Assembly: GCF_900114875.1 (NCBI RefSeq)
Contig: NZ_FPKW01000001.1
Location: forward strand, 434,001-498,000
DNA: 64,000 bases
Reading direction: 5' to 3'
DNA from: Chryseobacterium limigenitum
GTDB lineage: Bacteria; Bacteroidota; Bacteroidia; Flavobacteriales; Weeksellaceae
Shown: one piece after another, positions 17,447 to 26,460 of the stretch
Numbering within the stretch: the first letter of the stretch is position 1
Layout of the letters: every line of letters starts with the position of its first letter
Made by a program: the position numbers and the translations under genes
Notes under the pieces: generated by a model
The model's input: only the letters and a program-made list of their open reading frames with translations
Database searches by the model: none
Told to the model about the DNA's origin: nothing

Positions 17447-18412
17447 ATGAAAGTTTTAGCCAACGACGGAATTTCCGAAGCAGGACGAAAAGCATTGCAA
17501 GATGCAGGAATCGAAGTACTTGACAACCGAGTTGCTCAGGATCACGTGATTAATTTCATTAATGAAAATAATGTAGATGTCCTTTTAGTAAGAAGTGCAA
17601 CGAAAGTGAAGCAAGATATTATTGATGCCTGCCCAACCCTGAAAATTATAGGAAGAGGCGGAATCGGTATGGATAATATTGATGTTGATTATGCTAAAAT
17701 GAAAGGCTTAAAAGTGATCAATACTCCAAATGCATCGTCAAAATCGGTTGCTGAATTGGTTTTTGGGCACTTCTTTGCTCTGGCAAGATTCCTTCACGAA
17801 TCAAACAGACTGATGCCATTGGAAGGTGAAACGCATTTTAATGCCATGAAAAAATCTTTCAGTAATGCTTATGAACTTTCAGGTAAAACTTTAGGTGTTA
17901 TAGGTTTTGGCAGTATAGGTCAGGAAGTTGTGAAAATGGGAATTGCTTTAGGAATGAAAATTAAAGTCTTAACAAGAAAGCCTAAGACAAAGGTTCTTAC
18001 CCTAGACTTTTTTGACGGACAAACTATAAATTTTGAAATCACTTCAACTAATGATTCAGATGAATTCCTTAAAGACGTTGATTTCATTAGCATTAACACT
18101 CCAAAAACAAACGAATATATCATAGATACCGCCCAGTTTGAAAAAATGAAAGACGGTGTTTATATTGTCAACACTGCAAGAGGCGGCGTTATTAATGAAG
18201 TTACTTTAATTGATTATATTGAATCAGGAAAAGTGGCCGGAGCAGCTTTAGACGTCTTTGAAAACGAACCTACTCCGGAGCTTCCATTATTAATGAATCC
18301 TGCACTATCCCTTTCTCCACATGTAGGTGGAAATACGGTTGATGCTCAGGAAAAAATCGGATTAGAACTTGCAGAACAAATTATTAAGCTACAAAAAGAA
18401 ACTATACTATAA
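17447..18412 (+). CDS. serA: D-3-phosphoglycerate dehydrogenase-like D-2-hydroxyacid dehydrogenase (short, no ACT domain)
   Basis: NAD-dependent oxidoreductase, 321 aa, probably making 3-phosphohydroxypyruvate for SerC. Substrate domain: LLVRSATKV and GRGGIGMDNIDVDYA. NAD-binding motif: GVIGFGSIGQEV. Catalytic region: VNTARGGVINEVTL (Arg), ENEPTPELP (Glu) and LSPHVGGNT (His). It lacks the C-terminal ACT regulatory domain found in longer SerA proteins, so serine feedback by ACT is not expected. Its position right after serC and 3 nt before the DUF1015 gene supports the serine role; the name is by context plus family. Confidence 0.88.
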   Translation: MKVLANDGISEAGRKALQDAGIEVLDNRVAQDHVINFINENNVDVLLVRSATKVKQDIIDACPTLKIIGRGGIGMDNIDVDYAKMKGLKVINTPNASSKSVAELVFGHFFALARFLHESNRLMPLEGETHFNAMKKSFSNAYELSGKTLGVIGFGSIGQEVVKMGIALGMKIKVLTRKPKTKVLTLDFFDGQTINFEITSTNDSDEFLKDVDFISINTPKTNEYIIDTAQFEKMKDGVYIVNTARGGVINEVTLIDYIESGKVAGAALDVFENEPTPELPLLMNPALSLSPHVGGNTVDAQEKIGLELAEQIIKLQKETIL

Positions 18413-18415
18413 AAT

Positions 18416-19660
18416 ATGCCTATTTTTAAACCTTTTCGCGGAATAAGACCTCACAAAGACTTTGAGAGTACTTTCCCTACGCATCCTCTTGATAATTTTA
18501 CTCAGGAAGAGATCGCCGAGAAAGCTCAAGTTGAAAATACTTACATCAATATGATCAAACCTTATGTTGTAAGTAAATCTAAAGATATCGACCGAAATCT
18601 AAGGAAAATCCGTTCTACTTTTGAAGAATTATTGGAAGAGAAAAAACTCGTTCAGGACAGTTCGGCCTATTATCTTTATGAGCAGATCTACCCGAGCAAG
18701 CAGATTTTCAGAGGTTTGCTAGGTTTAGCAAGTATCGAAGATTTCTGGAGCGGAAAGATCAAAAGGCACGAAAGTACCATTCCTCAGAAAAAAGAAAAAC
18801 TGGCGCATTATCTTGAGAAAGTAAATTTGCAGGCAGAACCTGTACTGTTGACCTACCCTTCCAATTCAAAGATTGAATTATTGATGAATCATGAGGAAAA
18901 GAATGTTCCGATCTTCAATCATGTTGATACAAAAGGGATTAGACATAAAATCTGGAGAATTGATAACCGTTTAAAATTACAGCAGTTCAAGGAAGTTATT
19001 GATCAGATCGATGCATTTTATATTGCAGACGGGCACCATAGAATAGGTTCTACAGCATTGAATGCAAAGTATCATAAAGACAAAAACAAAAGGCATAATG
19101 GTACTGAGGCTTATAACTTTGTGTATAGTTTTATAGTTTCCAACCAGTCTATTAAAATTCATGATTACAATAGAATTGTAACTGATCTTAATAATTTAGA
19201 AACTGCGGATTTTTTAAAGCAATTAGAAAAATATTTTCTGATTCATGAGAAAGAAGGTACGGCATATTATCCTTCTCAAAAATTCCATATTTCTATGTAT
19301 TTGGATGGTAAATTTTATTCTCTTCACGTAAAGCACGAACTTCGTTCTCAAGAGATGTCTCTGGACAATCTGGATCACCATCTTATTGATAAATACATCT
19401 TTAAAGACATTTTAAAAATTGACGATCCCGACAGTTCAGATAAAATTTCTTATGTAAAAGGAACCTCCAATCTTGAGGGAATCAATCTTTTAAAAGAAAA
19501 AATAGACAGCGGAGAAGGAAGAGTCGGATTCGGGATTTTTCCGGTAAGCTTTAATGATATGATCAAAATTTCTGATCTGAAATTAAGCATGCCTCCAAAA
19601 TGCACATTTATTGAGCCTAAATTGGTTACAGCCCTGTTAATGTACGACATGAAACAATAA
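18416..19660 (+). CDS. DUF1015 family protein
   Basis: 414-aa cytosolic protein of the DUF1015 family (older annotations call it SpoOJ-like or HTH, without proof). Conserved features visible: N-terminal PFRGIRPHKDF, LYEQIYPSKQIFRGLLGLASIEDF, YIADGHHRIGSTAL (His-rich ADGHHR motif) and C-terminal PPKCTFIEPKL. It starts 3 nt after the serA-like gene, and in many bacteria the family travels with serC/serA, suggesting a role tied to serine metabolism. The biochemical function is not established. Confidence 0.9.
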   Translation: MPIFKPFRGIRPHKDFESTFPTHPLDNFTQEEIAEKAQVENTYINMIKPYVVSKSKDIDRNLRKIRSTFEELLEEKKLVQDSSAYYLYEQIYPSKQIFRGLLGLASIEDFWSGKIKRHESTIPQKKEKLAHYLEKVNLQAEPVLLTYPSNSKIELLMNHEEKNVPIFNHVDTKGIRHKIWRIDNRLKLQQFKEVIDQIDAFYIADGHHRIGSTALNAKYHKDKNKRHNGTEAYNFVYSFIVSNQSIKIHDYNRIVTDLNNLETADFLKQLEKYFLIHEKEGTAYYPSQKFHISMYLDGKFYSLHVKHELRSQEMSLDNLDHHLIDKYIFKDILKIDDPDSSDKISYVKGTSNLEGINLLKEKIDSGEGRVGFGIFPVSFNDMIKISDLKLSMPPKCTFIEPKLVTALLMYDMKQ

Positions 19661-19716
19661 AATATTCTTATTTTTTTCCTACTTTTATGCACGGAAAAGA
19701 AAAGGTAAATAAAAAA

Positions 19717-21123
19717 ATGAAAAAAATATTCATTATCATACTTCCACTCTTTTTGAGTGGATTTTTATTTTCTCAGAAAAAACCTCAAAAAAAGCCGGTA
19801 AAAAAAGGGATCGTCACCAAGATGAACTATCATGATGAGTTTAAAAAGATCTCAGACGAAATTATGACCAACGGTACTGCTTACGAAAACCTTGGAGAAT
19901 TAACCAAAGGTATCGGAGCACGTTTCAGTGCAACCCCAGGCTATATGAAAGCTGTAGAATGGGCGGAAAAGAAGTTTAAAGACGCAGGCATCGAAATGAT
20001 CTGGAGACAGGAAGTGAGAGTTCCTGTTTGGATACGCGGAAAAGAATCTCTGCAGATAAAAGCCGGCAATGGAGATTGGAAAAACATAAAAATGTTATCC
20101 TTTGGGAATTCCGAAGGTACAGGCGGAAAAGACCTTGTTGGTGAAATCGTTTTAATTAATACTACTTCTGAGCTTAATGCCCTATCTGTAGGACAGTTAA
20201 AAGACAAAATAGTTTTCGTTAATCTTCCGATGGATCCGAAAATCATTAATACAAGTGATTCTTATTTAATTACAGCAAAATCTAAATTAATATCTGCTTC
20301 CGTCATTGCAAAAACAGGAGCGAAAGCTTTAATTATAAGATCCTTAACAACAGCAATAGACGATACGCCTCATGCAAAAATGGTGTATTATGAACCTGAG
20401 GACAAAGTTAAAATTCCTGCTCTATCAATCGGAGTAAGATCTGCAGATGAACTGGAAAAATTATTAAAAAAACAGAAAGTAACCGCCAAATTAAACATGT
20501 CTGCCGAATCAAAAGGCGACACGACCAATCCTAATATCATTGCTGAGATTCAGGGTAAAAAAGATTCTAAAGTGATTGTTTTGGGAGCTCAGCTAGACTC
20601 TTGGGATTTCGCGGAAGGCGCCCATGATGATGGCACAGGAGTTGTTCAGTGCATTGAAGTTTTACGAACACTGAAGGCGCTTGGCATCGAAAATAATCAT
20701 ACCATAAGAGTTGTTTTATACGCGAATAGTGAAAATGGCGGACAGGGTCGCGACATGTATGCAGCTTACGTTAAAAAAAGAGACGAGAAGCATATTTTTG
20801 CTTTAGGAACCGATGCAGGAGGCTATTCTCCGAGAGGTTTTTCATTAGATATGTCTCCCCAGAGAAGAAGATTGATATTTGACTGGAAAAGCTATTTCCT
20901 TCCTTACGGTATCTACGATTTTGATCAGACTGATGCCATTCAGGATATTTCTCCTTTGAAAAAACTGGATATTCCTTTGGCAGAGATGGTTGTGGACACT
21001 CAAAGATATTTCGATTATCATCATTCGGTTGAAGATACTTATGATAAAGTCAGTAAAAGAGAGCTGCTTTTAGGTGCCGTGGCTATGACGCAAATGATTT
21101 TTATGATCGATAAAAACTGGTAA
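19717..21123 (+). CDS. M28-type peptidase homologue, likely catalytically impaired
   Basis: 468-aa exported protein (signal peptide MKKIFIIILPLFLSGFLFSQ, then a KKPQKKP linker) with a PA-domain insert and a C-terminal M28 aminopeptidase-like domain. It keeps GAHDDGTG (bridging Asp), GTDAGG (Asp) and DYHHSVED (His). However, the first zinc-binding His is Gln292 (GAQLDSWD) and the Glu-Glu pair is Ser338-Glu (ANSENGG), so the catalytic base is missing. Its tandem paralogue downstream has both intact. A start at 19687 would add ten residues before the signal peptide, so 19717 is preferred. May be a pseudoenzyme or binding partner of the paralogue. Confidence 0.85.
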   Translation: MKKIFIIILPLFLSGFLFSQKKPQKKPVKKGIVTKMNYHDEFKKISDEIMTNGTAYENLGELTKGIGARFSATPGYMKAVEWAEKKFKDAGIEMIWRQEVRVPVWIRGKESLQIKAGNGDWKNIKMLSFGNSEGTGGKDLVGEIVLINTTSELNALSVGQLKDKIVFVNLPMDPKIINTSDSYLITAKSKLISASVIAKTGAKALIIRSLTTAIDDTPHAKMVYYEPEDKVKIPALSIGVRSADELEKLLKKQKVTAKLNMSAESKGDTTNPNIIAEIQGKKDSKVIVLGAQLDSWDFAEGAHDDGTGVVQCIEVLRTLKALGIENNHTIRVVLYANSENGGQGRDMYAAYVKKRDEKHIFALGTDAGGYSPRGFSLDMSPQRRRLIFDWKSYFLPYGIYDFDQTDAIQDISPLKKLDIPLAEMVVDTQRYFDYHHSVEDTYDKVSKRELLLGAVAMTQMIFMIDKNW

Positions 21124-21124
21124 A

Positions 21125-22483
21125 ATGAAAAAACTATTAGGAACATCATTATTACTTCTAAGCTTGACAGTTTTTGGTCAGGTTCAAGAAGATTCAATAC
21201 AATTCAGTAAAATTTCCATAGAGATTTTAAATAACGGAAAAAGTTACACAGAATTAAAAGATTTAACTAAAAATATTGGCCACCGTTTAAGCGGTTCCGA
21301 AGCCTATGAAAAGTCCGTAAAATGGGCTGAACAAAAATTGAAAGATGCCGGAGCTGACAAAGTCTGGCTTCAGGAAGTGATGATTCCGGTTTGGGAAAGA
21401 GGAAAAGAGTCTTTACAGATCAAAACCTCGAACGGAACGTGGAAAGGCTTAAAAATGCTTTCTTTAGGAAATTCTGAAGGTACAGGCGGAAAAGATATTT
21501 CGGGAGAAATTATCATGGTAAAATCTATGGAAGAATACGAAAAACTTCCGGCCGAAAAGGTAAAAGACAAAATAATTTTCTTCAACTACCCTTTCAGTCA
21601 GTCTTTTGTTGAGACTTTCAGAGGATATGGTGATGCGGCAAAATATAGAACAACAGCAGCTTCATTAACGGCCAAAAAAGGCGGTAAATTCGCAATTATC
21701 CGTTCTCTTTCGTCTGCTTTTGATGATGTTCCGCACACGGGAGCAATGCGTTACGAAGATAAAGTCAATAAGATTCCCGCAGTTGCTATTGGAAACACAA
21801 CCGCAGACGAGCTGGAAAAGTTATTAAAATCTCAAAAAATCACCGCAAAACTCAATTCTAATTGCGAAATGAAAGGCGAGAAACTCTCCCACTCTGTTAT
21901 CGGTGAGATTACAGGAAAAAAAGACAAGAGTGTGATTGTTGTAGGCGGACATCTTGATTCCTGGGACGTTGGAGAGGGCGCACATGATGACGGAACCGGA
22001 ATTGTACAAAGTATTGAGGTTTTAAGAACATTCAAGAAATTAGGGATTCAAAATAATCATACGATACGAGTTGTCTGTTTTGCCAACGAGGAAAACGGCG
22101 TAAAAGGCGGAATTCAGTACGGTAAAACAGCAAAAGAAAATAATGAAAAGCACCTTTTTGCATTAGAATCTGATGCAGGAGGTTTTACTCCAAGAGGAAT
22201 TTCTCTGGAAATGGATGATGCCAAAAGAAATCAAATCAAAGGCTGGTCGGCTTTATTTTTCCCTTACGGAGTGTATAATTTTGAAGGTAAATATTCAGGA
22301 ACAGATATCTATCCGCTTCATGATATGGGAGTTCCGACGGCTGAGTTGGTTCCCGATTCTCAAAGGTATTTTGATATTCATCACACCGAAGAAGACACTT
22401 TTGAAAAGGTTAACCGCAGAGAGTTGCTTTTGGGAGCTGTCGCCATGACGCAGATTATTTATATGATCGATAAGAACTGGTAA
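21125..22483 (+). CDS. M28 family metallopeptidase (carboxypeptidase Q-like), exported
   Basis: 452-aa exported di-zinc aminopeptidase or dipeptidase with a signal peptide ending TVFGQ. The PA domain is inserted at about 130-250. Metal and catalytic residues are complete: GGHLDSWD (His276, Asp278), AHDDGTG, ANEENG (Glu322 as base, next Glu as ligand), ESDAGG and DIHHTEED. It begins one base after its paralogue stops, so the two form a tandem duplication in one operon, ended by a strong terminator. Likely digests peptides in the periplasm or outside. Confidence 0.92.
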   Translation: MKKLLGTSLLLLSLTVFGQVQEDSIQFSKISIEILNNGKSYTELKDLTKNIGHRLSGSEAYEKSVKWAEQKLKDAGADKVWLQEVMIPVWERGKESLQIKTSNGTWKGLKMLSLGNSEGTGGKDISGEIIMVKSMEEYEKLPAEKVKDKIIFFNYPFSQSFVETFRGYGDAAKYRTTAASLTAKKGGKFAIIRSLSSAFDDVPHTGAMRYEDKVNKIPAVAIGNTTADELEKLLKSQKITAKLNSNCEMKGEKLSHSVIGEITGKKDKSVIVVGGHLDSWDVGEGAHDDGTGIVQSIEVLRTFKKLGIQNNHTIRVVCFANEENGVKGGIQYGKTAKENNEKHLFALESDAGGFTPRGISLEMDDAKRNQIKGWSALFFPYGVYNFEGKYSGTDIYPLHDMGVPTAELVPDSQRYFDIHHTEEDTFEKVNRRELLLGAVAMTQIIYMIDKNW

Positions 22484-22491
22484 AATATAAG

Positions 22492-22519
22492 AAAACCGCT
22501 GATTGGGTCAGCGGTTTTT
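22492..22519 (+). terminator. Intrinsic terminator after the M28 pair
   Basis: 11-bp perfect stem AAAACCGCTGA/TCAGCGGTTTT with a 5-nt loop and T-rich tail. Confidence 0.92.
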
Positions 22520-22806
22520 GTTTTTTTGAAGAAGCAATGAATTTTCTATTCTTAATATTAAATTTTTAATTTTTGTTTCTAAAAGGTTATAAACAAAGCA
22601 GTTTGGCATAAAAATCGCTATTTAAAAGTATTAAGACACAATTTTACACATGATGAAAACATTATCCCAAATGGATCTTCAACGATTCCGTTTTGCCAAA
22701 TTCAGGCGGTTTACAATCCTCAGCCAAGGAAGAAGTGAATTATCAAAAACAGTTCTCCCCGAAAGAGATTGCAACAAAACAGAAACACAACCTTAAAAAT
22801 TTATTA
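22520..22806 (+). other. Leader region of a small membrane protein gene, with a sigma-54-like motif
   Basis: Gap of about 290 nt before the small membrane protein. Near 22601-22620 there is TTTGGCAT...TCGCT, which resembles the -24/-12 layout (GG-N10-GC) of sigma-54 promoters with one mismatch. Two ATGs at 22650 and 22653 open a 47-48-codon frame (MKTLSQMDLQRF...) that ends before the membrane protein; I cannot tell whether it is translated. A TTG at 22693 would extend the membrane protein upstream. Confidence 0.3.
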
Positions 22807-23034
22807 ATGATGAAAGAATTATTTGAAATGATATTCAGAACACGGGAAGATTCCACAAAAGTACAGGTTTTAAGCATTTTTTTATTGGTGGGCTTCGGCC
22901 TTTTCTGCCTGTTTATTTTCACGGCAAAAATCCATTTAAACAGCTTACTGGTATATGCGACCGCTTTTCTTGCTTACGTAGGTTTTTGCCTGCTATTCAT
23001 AAGCTCTCTGCTAAGAAATATGAAAAGAAAATAG
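22807..23034 (+). CDS. Small membrane protein, two transmembrane segments
   Basis: 75 aa from the ATG at 22807 (an ATG one codon later is equal; a TTG at 22693 would give 113 aa with a polar, low-similarity extension). Two hydrophobic segments: VLSIFLLVGFGLFCLFIF and LLVYATAFLAYVGFCLLFI, joined by TAKIHLNS, with a basic C-terminus RNMKRK. I do not recognise the family. It may be driven by the sigma-54-like motif upstream and is closed by a bidirectional terminator. Confidence 0.55.
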   Translation: MMKELFEMIFRTREDSTKVQVLSIFLLVGFGLFCLFIFTAKIHLNSLLVYATAFLAYVGFCLLFISSLLRNMKRK

Positions 23035-23068
23035 ACAGAAATAAACAATAATTTCTGCCACACATAAA

Positions 23069-23098
23069 AAAACCGTCCTCTTAAAAAAGGACGGTTTT
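23069..23098. terminator. Bidirectional terminator
   Basis: 11-bp perfect stem AAAACCGTCCT/AGGACGGTTTT between convergent genes, with A/T runs on both sides. Confidence 0.9.
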
Positions 23099-23118
23099 CA
23101 TTTTATTATGATTTTTCG

Positions 23119-24999
23119 TTATTGTACTGTAAATTTTCCTGAAATGGTTTGAGTAGCACTTTTAGCATTATAAAAGTAAATTCCGCTTCTTAAACCTGAA
23201 GTAGAAACTGAAATTTTGCCACCTCTTACATGTTGAGATCTTACGGTTAATCCTTCTACGTTTACCACTTTCAATTCAAAATTATCTTCAGGAAGATTGA
23301 TGTAAAGTGTTTCTCCCTGTTTTACAGGATTTGGATATACTGTTGATAATTGATCATTTTCAGATAAAATAGTGTTCGCTGATTTCATTGCATTGGCTGA
23401 AACCATTTCAAGAATCCACTGATGGTTCACTCCTGCCGTTCCGTTGATATCCTGATCCCATATATTGATATTCGTACCGGCAGTTTGTGAATTGGCTGGA
23501 TTATCCATTGCCTTCATATTTGATAATGCCGTTCCAATAACAATTGTATTTGATGTGTATGCTTTTAACACCCATTGTTGGTTGTTCCCGCCATGTTTGG
23601 GATATTGAACCAAATTTGTTCCATTTGTAATATTAGAAGCCGGAACATCAATCGCCAGTCCCGATGTACGGTTCAGAATGATATAATTATTTCCTGCTTT
23701 TTCTAATTTCCATTGCTGAGCAAGGTTACTGTTCAAAGGTTGTTGAACCATTTTTGCATTAGCTGTTGTGCTGTAATTGGCTGGAGTAATGTATTGTCCG
23801 CTTCCTACACATTTAATTCTATAAAAAGCATTAGGATCAACCGTTACAGGCTGTACAATACTACTGACTGTTAAAGAATTATATCCAAAATTAGAAGTTT
23901 GCTTAAAAATATCTTCCAACACCACACTTACATAATATTTTCCGGGCTGAGAATTAGCAGGAAGCGGTACCGAAACGCTTCTCTGATCCGGACGAATTCC
24001 TGTAACAACAGCAACCGGAGTATATCCATTTCCCCAACTTGCTTCTGTGTACAAAGATACTTTGTAAGAAAGTTGTGGGCTTGTCGTTTCCGAACTTGTC
24101 CAAGCTACATTCATAGAATTGCTTCCCGTATTGTAAGAGGGTGTAACGGTTGCCACGGTAATTGGCAAAGCAGTACTTGGCTTTGCACCATTCTGAGTGA
24201 TCGAATTAAAAGTAACAGAGCTTCCAGCCGGAGCCGGAGTCGTACCGCAAGACGTTACTTTGATGGCTGTGTTATTAAATGCTGTTTCCGCACCCCAAGA
24301 ACCTGTTCCTGCCGCTGCAGTATATCTTGCAGGTTTCGACCAGTTTCCCTGTGCATTCATACTCCAGAAGTTTCTGAAATATCCGCAACGGGTAGCTTTA
24401 CTTGCCGCCACATTCCAATTTTCGACAAAACCACCAAGCTTTGTTCCTGTAAATTTGGCATCATTTTCGGGAGTAACGATCGTTACATAATGTTTCCATT
24501 TTTGCGTTCCGTAGTTGTACATAAAGAATCCGATTCTGGTTTTTCCGTCACCAATCGACCATCTTCTGACAACTGTTGCATACCAGGTTCCCGGAGTCCA
24601 GGGCATGGGATTATCGGTGTGAAGACCAGTCCCCTCACCTCCAAAACCATCGACATAGGTATTCGGAGCAACATATTCTGTTGTACATTGCGGAACATTA
24701 GAATCCTGAAGATCCCACATCGAGAAAATATTATTATAAATCTCGTTGGGTTTGTACTGAATTCCTGCATATCCGCCCCTCGGACCTAAAGAAAAATTAA
24801 GAGTGGAATAATAGGTATTCACTTTTTTACAGGTATTATCTGCCATTGCTTCCGAATACCAAAGTTCTCCGGAATTTGCCATATCAAATCCCTCAAGATA
24901 CGGCCCCCAACTCGGACAAGTCGCGGTTTGAGCATTGAATGTCTGTGAAAAAACTGCAAGAAACAGCAGTAAAAACAAGGTTTTAAATTTAGTTTTCAT
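23119..24999 (-). CDS. Secreted DUF3472 protein with ricin-type lectin domain and T9SS sorting domain
   Basis: 626-aa T9SS cargo. Residues 1-23 form a signal peptide. Residues about 40-250 match DUF3472 (YKPNEIYNNIFSMWD, FGGEGTG, PWTPGTWY, WKHYVTIVTPEND). A fibronectin-III-like domain follows (about 265-385), then a ricin B-type beta-trefoil (about 390-530) with the repeated Q-x-W motifs QQWKLE, QQWVLK and HQWILE, so it probably binds carbohydrate. The last about 75 residues are a type A sorting domain (VYPNPVKQGETLYINLP ... GIYFYNAKSA). Likely acts on or binds polysaccharide outside the cell; the activity of DUF3472 is unknown to me. Confidence 0.86.
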   Translation of the reverse strand: MKTKFKTLFLLLFLAVFSQTFNAQTATCPSWGPYLEGFDMANSGELWYSEAMADNTCKKVNTYYSTLNFSLGPRGGYAGIQYKPNEIYNNIFSMWDLQDSNVPQCTTEYVAPNTYVDGFGGEGTGLHTDNPMPWTPGTWYATVVRRWSIGDGKTRIGFFMYNYGTQKWKHYVTIVTPENDAKFTGTKLGGFVENWNVAASKATRCGYFRNFWSMNAQGNWSKPARYTAAAGTGSWGAETAFNNTAIKVTSCGTTPAPAGSSVTFNSITQNGAKPSTALPITVATVTPSYNTGSNSMNVAWTSSETTSPQLSYKVSLYTEASWGNGYTPVAVVTGIRPDQRSVSVPLPANSQPGKYYVSVVLEDIFKQTSNFGYNSLTVSSIVQPVTVDPNAFYRIKCVGSGQYITPANYSTTANAKMVQQPLNSNLAQQWKLEKAGNNYIILNRTSGLAIDVPASNITNGTNLVQYPKHGGNNQQWVLKAYTSNTIVIGTALSNMKAMDNPANSQTAGTNINIWDQDINGTAGVNHQWILEMVSANAMKSANTILSENDQLSTVYPNPVKQGETLYINLPEDNFELKVVNVEGLTVRSQHVRGGKISVSTSGLRSGIYFYNAKSATQTISGKFTVQ

Positions 25000-25142
25000 T
25001 GTGTAATAGTTTTGTGATTAATGCACAATGAAATTAAGAATATTTTAAATTACTTTATATTAAATGATTGGATATTTTAAAGCTAAAAGTTGAACAACGG
25101 AAAATATCTTTTGTTAGAAAATCGAAATGAAGTATTATAAAA

Positions 25143-25226
25143 ATCCTTCGACTTCGCTCAGGATGACATCTCTAATACTATCTGTTTAATTATACAGAAG
25201 TGTTATCCTGAGCGAAGTCGAAGGAT
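25143..25226. repeat. Perfect 22-bp inverted repeat of a widespread intergenic type
   Basis: Left arm 25143-25164 begins ATCCTTCGACTTCGCTCAGG, and the right arm 25205-25226 is its exact complement; the loop is 40 nt. It is much more GC-rich than its surroundings. Similar CCTTCGACTTCGCTCAGGAT words occur in intergenic repeats of many bacteria, so this is likely a non-autonomous repeat element. Confidence 0.75.
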
Positions 25227-25236
25227 CTCTAAAATA

Positions 25237-26400
25237 TTATTTCAAATACTCATTTTTATCAAGTTTAAAATCAAGGATTTTCCCGTCTCTTTTCACCTTA
25301 ATTTCAATGGTTTTATAATCCTTTTCTACTCTATTGATCATATAGTTACAGGCAGACTCTTTATCTAAATGATCGAGATCAATGGTATTGATACTTAAAA
25401 TAGAATCGCCAATCTGAACAGGCGAACCATTATCTTTAAACACAAATGCAACAACAGGTTTTGCATCTATAAAACGATATCCGAAACCAAAAGATTCCAG
25501 TTTGGGAGGATTGTTTTTGATGCGTTTCATGTAGATCTTGCTGTTTTTCCAGTCCATGATGAAAATAAAATCTTTGAAGAATTCATTTCCGATCAGGCTT
25601 GTACTTCCGGTCATCACCAATTCATTTTGGAAGGTTTGGTTTCCTAGTGCCAGTTCATCCGTTCTGAAAATATATCCCGGAAGCGGTTTTCCGGCTCCAA
25701 AGGCTCCGACAGAATTTGTTCCGTAGGTTTCAACCGCTTGCTTTACTTTTTTTGAATTATAATTGCTGTCCGAGATCTTCAATCTTCCGGTAAATCCTGT
25801 ATCGAAAGTCAATTCAATTTTTTTATCTAAAATTTTTGCCAGAACCATTGGTGTTTTCTACGTCTTTGTATCAAATGGAATTACTGTTTCATAGTCTTTC
25901 AAATCAAAATTCGCTAAGTCTTTTGTCGTTTCAATCGAATTTTCCGAGTAATTAATTCTCCAGAACAGTTTGGCCATCTGGTTAGCTCCCAAAATACCAT
26001 CAATTTTGAAACAACCCAACTCAGAACTATTAAAATCCATTACGACAACTCCGATATTTTTGAACATAACATTGTCAACCAACATTTCCGGTAACTGCGT
26101 GAAGATCTGTTCCTGCTTATTTTTCTGTGAATCTTTTACTTTGCTTTTGTGCTTTTTCTCAAGATTCAGTTCGCTGTAGATGGCATTGGAAATCACAGTC
26201 GGCGCCCCGGAATCAAACAGAAAATTATATGTTTTCCCATTGATATTAACTTTTACAAACGGTAAATCGCTTGCATACGTTAGATTGATCTTCTCAACTG
26301 GATTTTTTAATTGCACCTCTCCTTCTTCGAAGAATCTTTTGCCTTGCGCGGAAATGAGGATTGTGAAGAGTATTAAAAATAGTTGGGAGATCTTTTGCAT
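25237..26400 (-). pseudogene. Two-lobed aspartyl protease with PDZ domain, interrupted by an in-frame TAG
   Basis: Exported retropepsin-like protease. The first lobe (start 26400, signal peptide ending LISAQ) carries FLFDSGAPTVIS; the second carries LTFDTGFTGRL; a PDZ-like domain follows (SPVQIGDSILSIN). The reading frame is continuous across both lobes except for a TAG at 25860-25858; the next codons are Lys-Thr-Pro and then an ATG at 25848. Both parts otherwise keep good coding character, so the stop is recent, a sequencing error, or read through. As written it yields a 180-aa first lobe and possibly a 203-aa restart product. Confidence 0.8.
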
Positions 26401-26460
26401 TGGGTTATTTTGGGCTAAAGTAGGGAAAAATATTATAAATAAGTTAGCCTATAAATTACT

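Noticed and set aside
23899..24789. 296-codon plus-strand frame
   Set aside because: Fully antisense to the DUF3472/ricin gene, with Arg/Ser/Cys-rich low-complexity translation; a shadow of the real frame.
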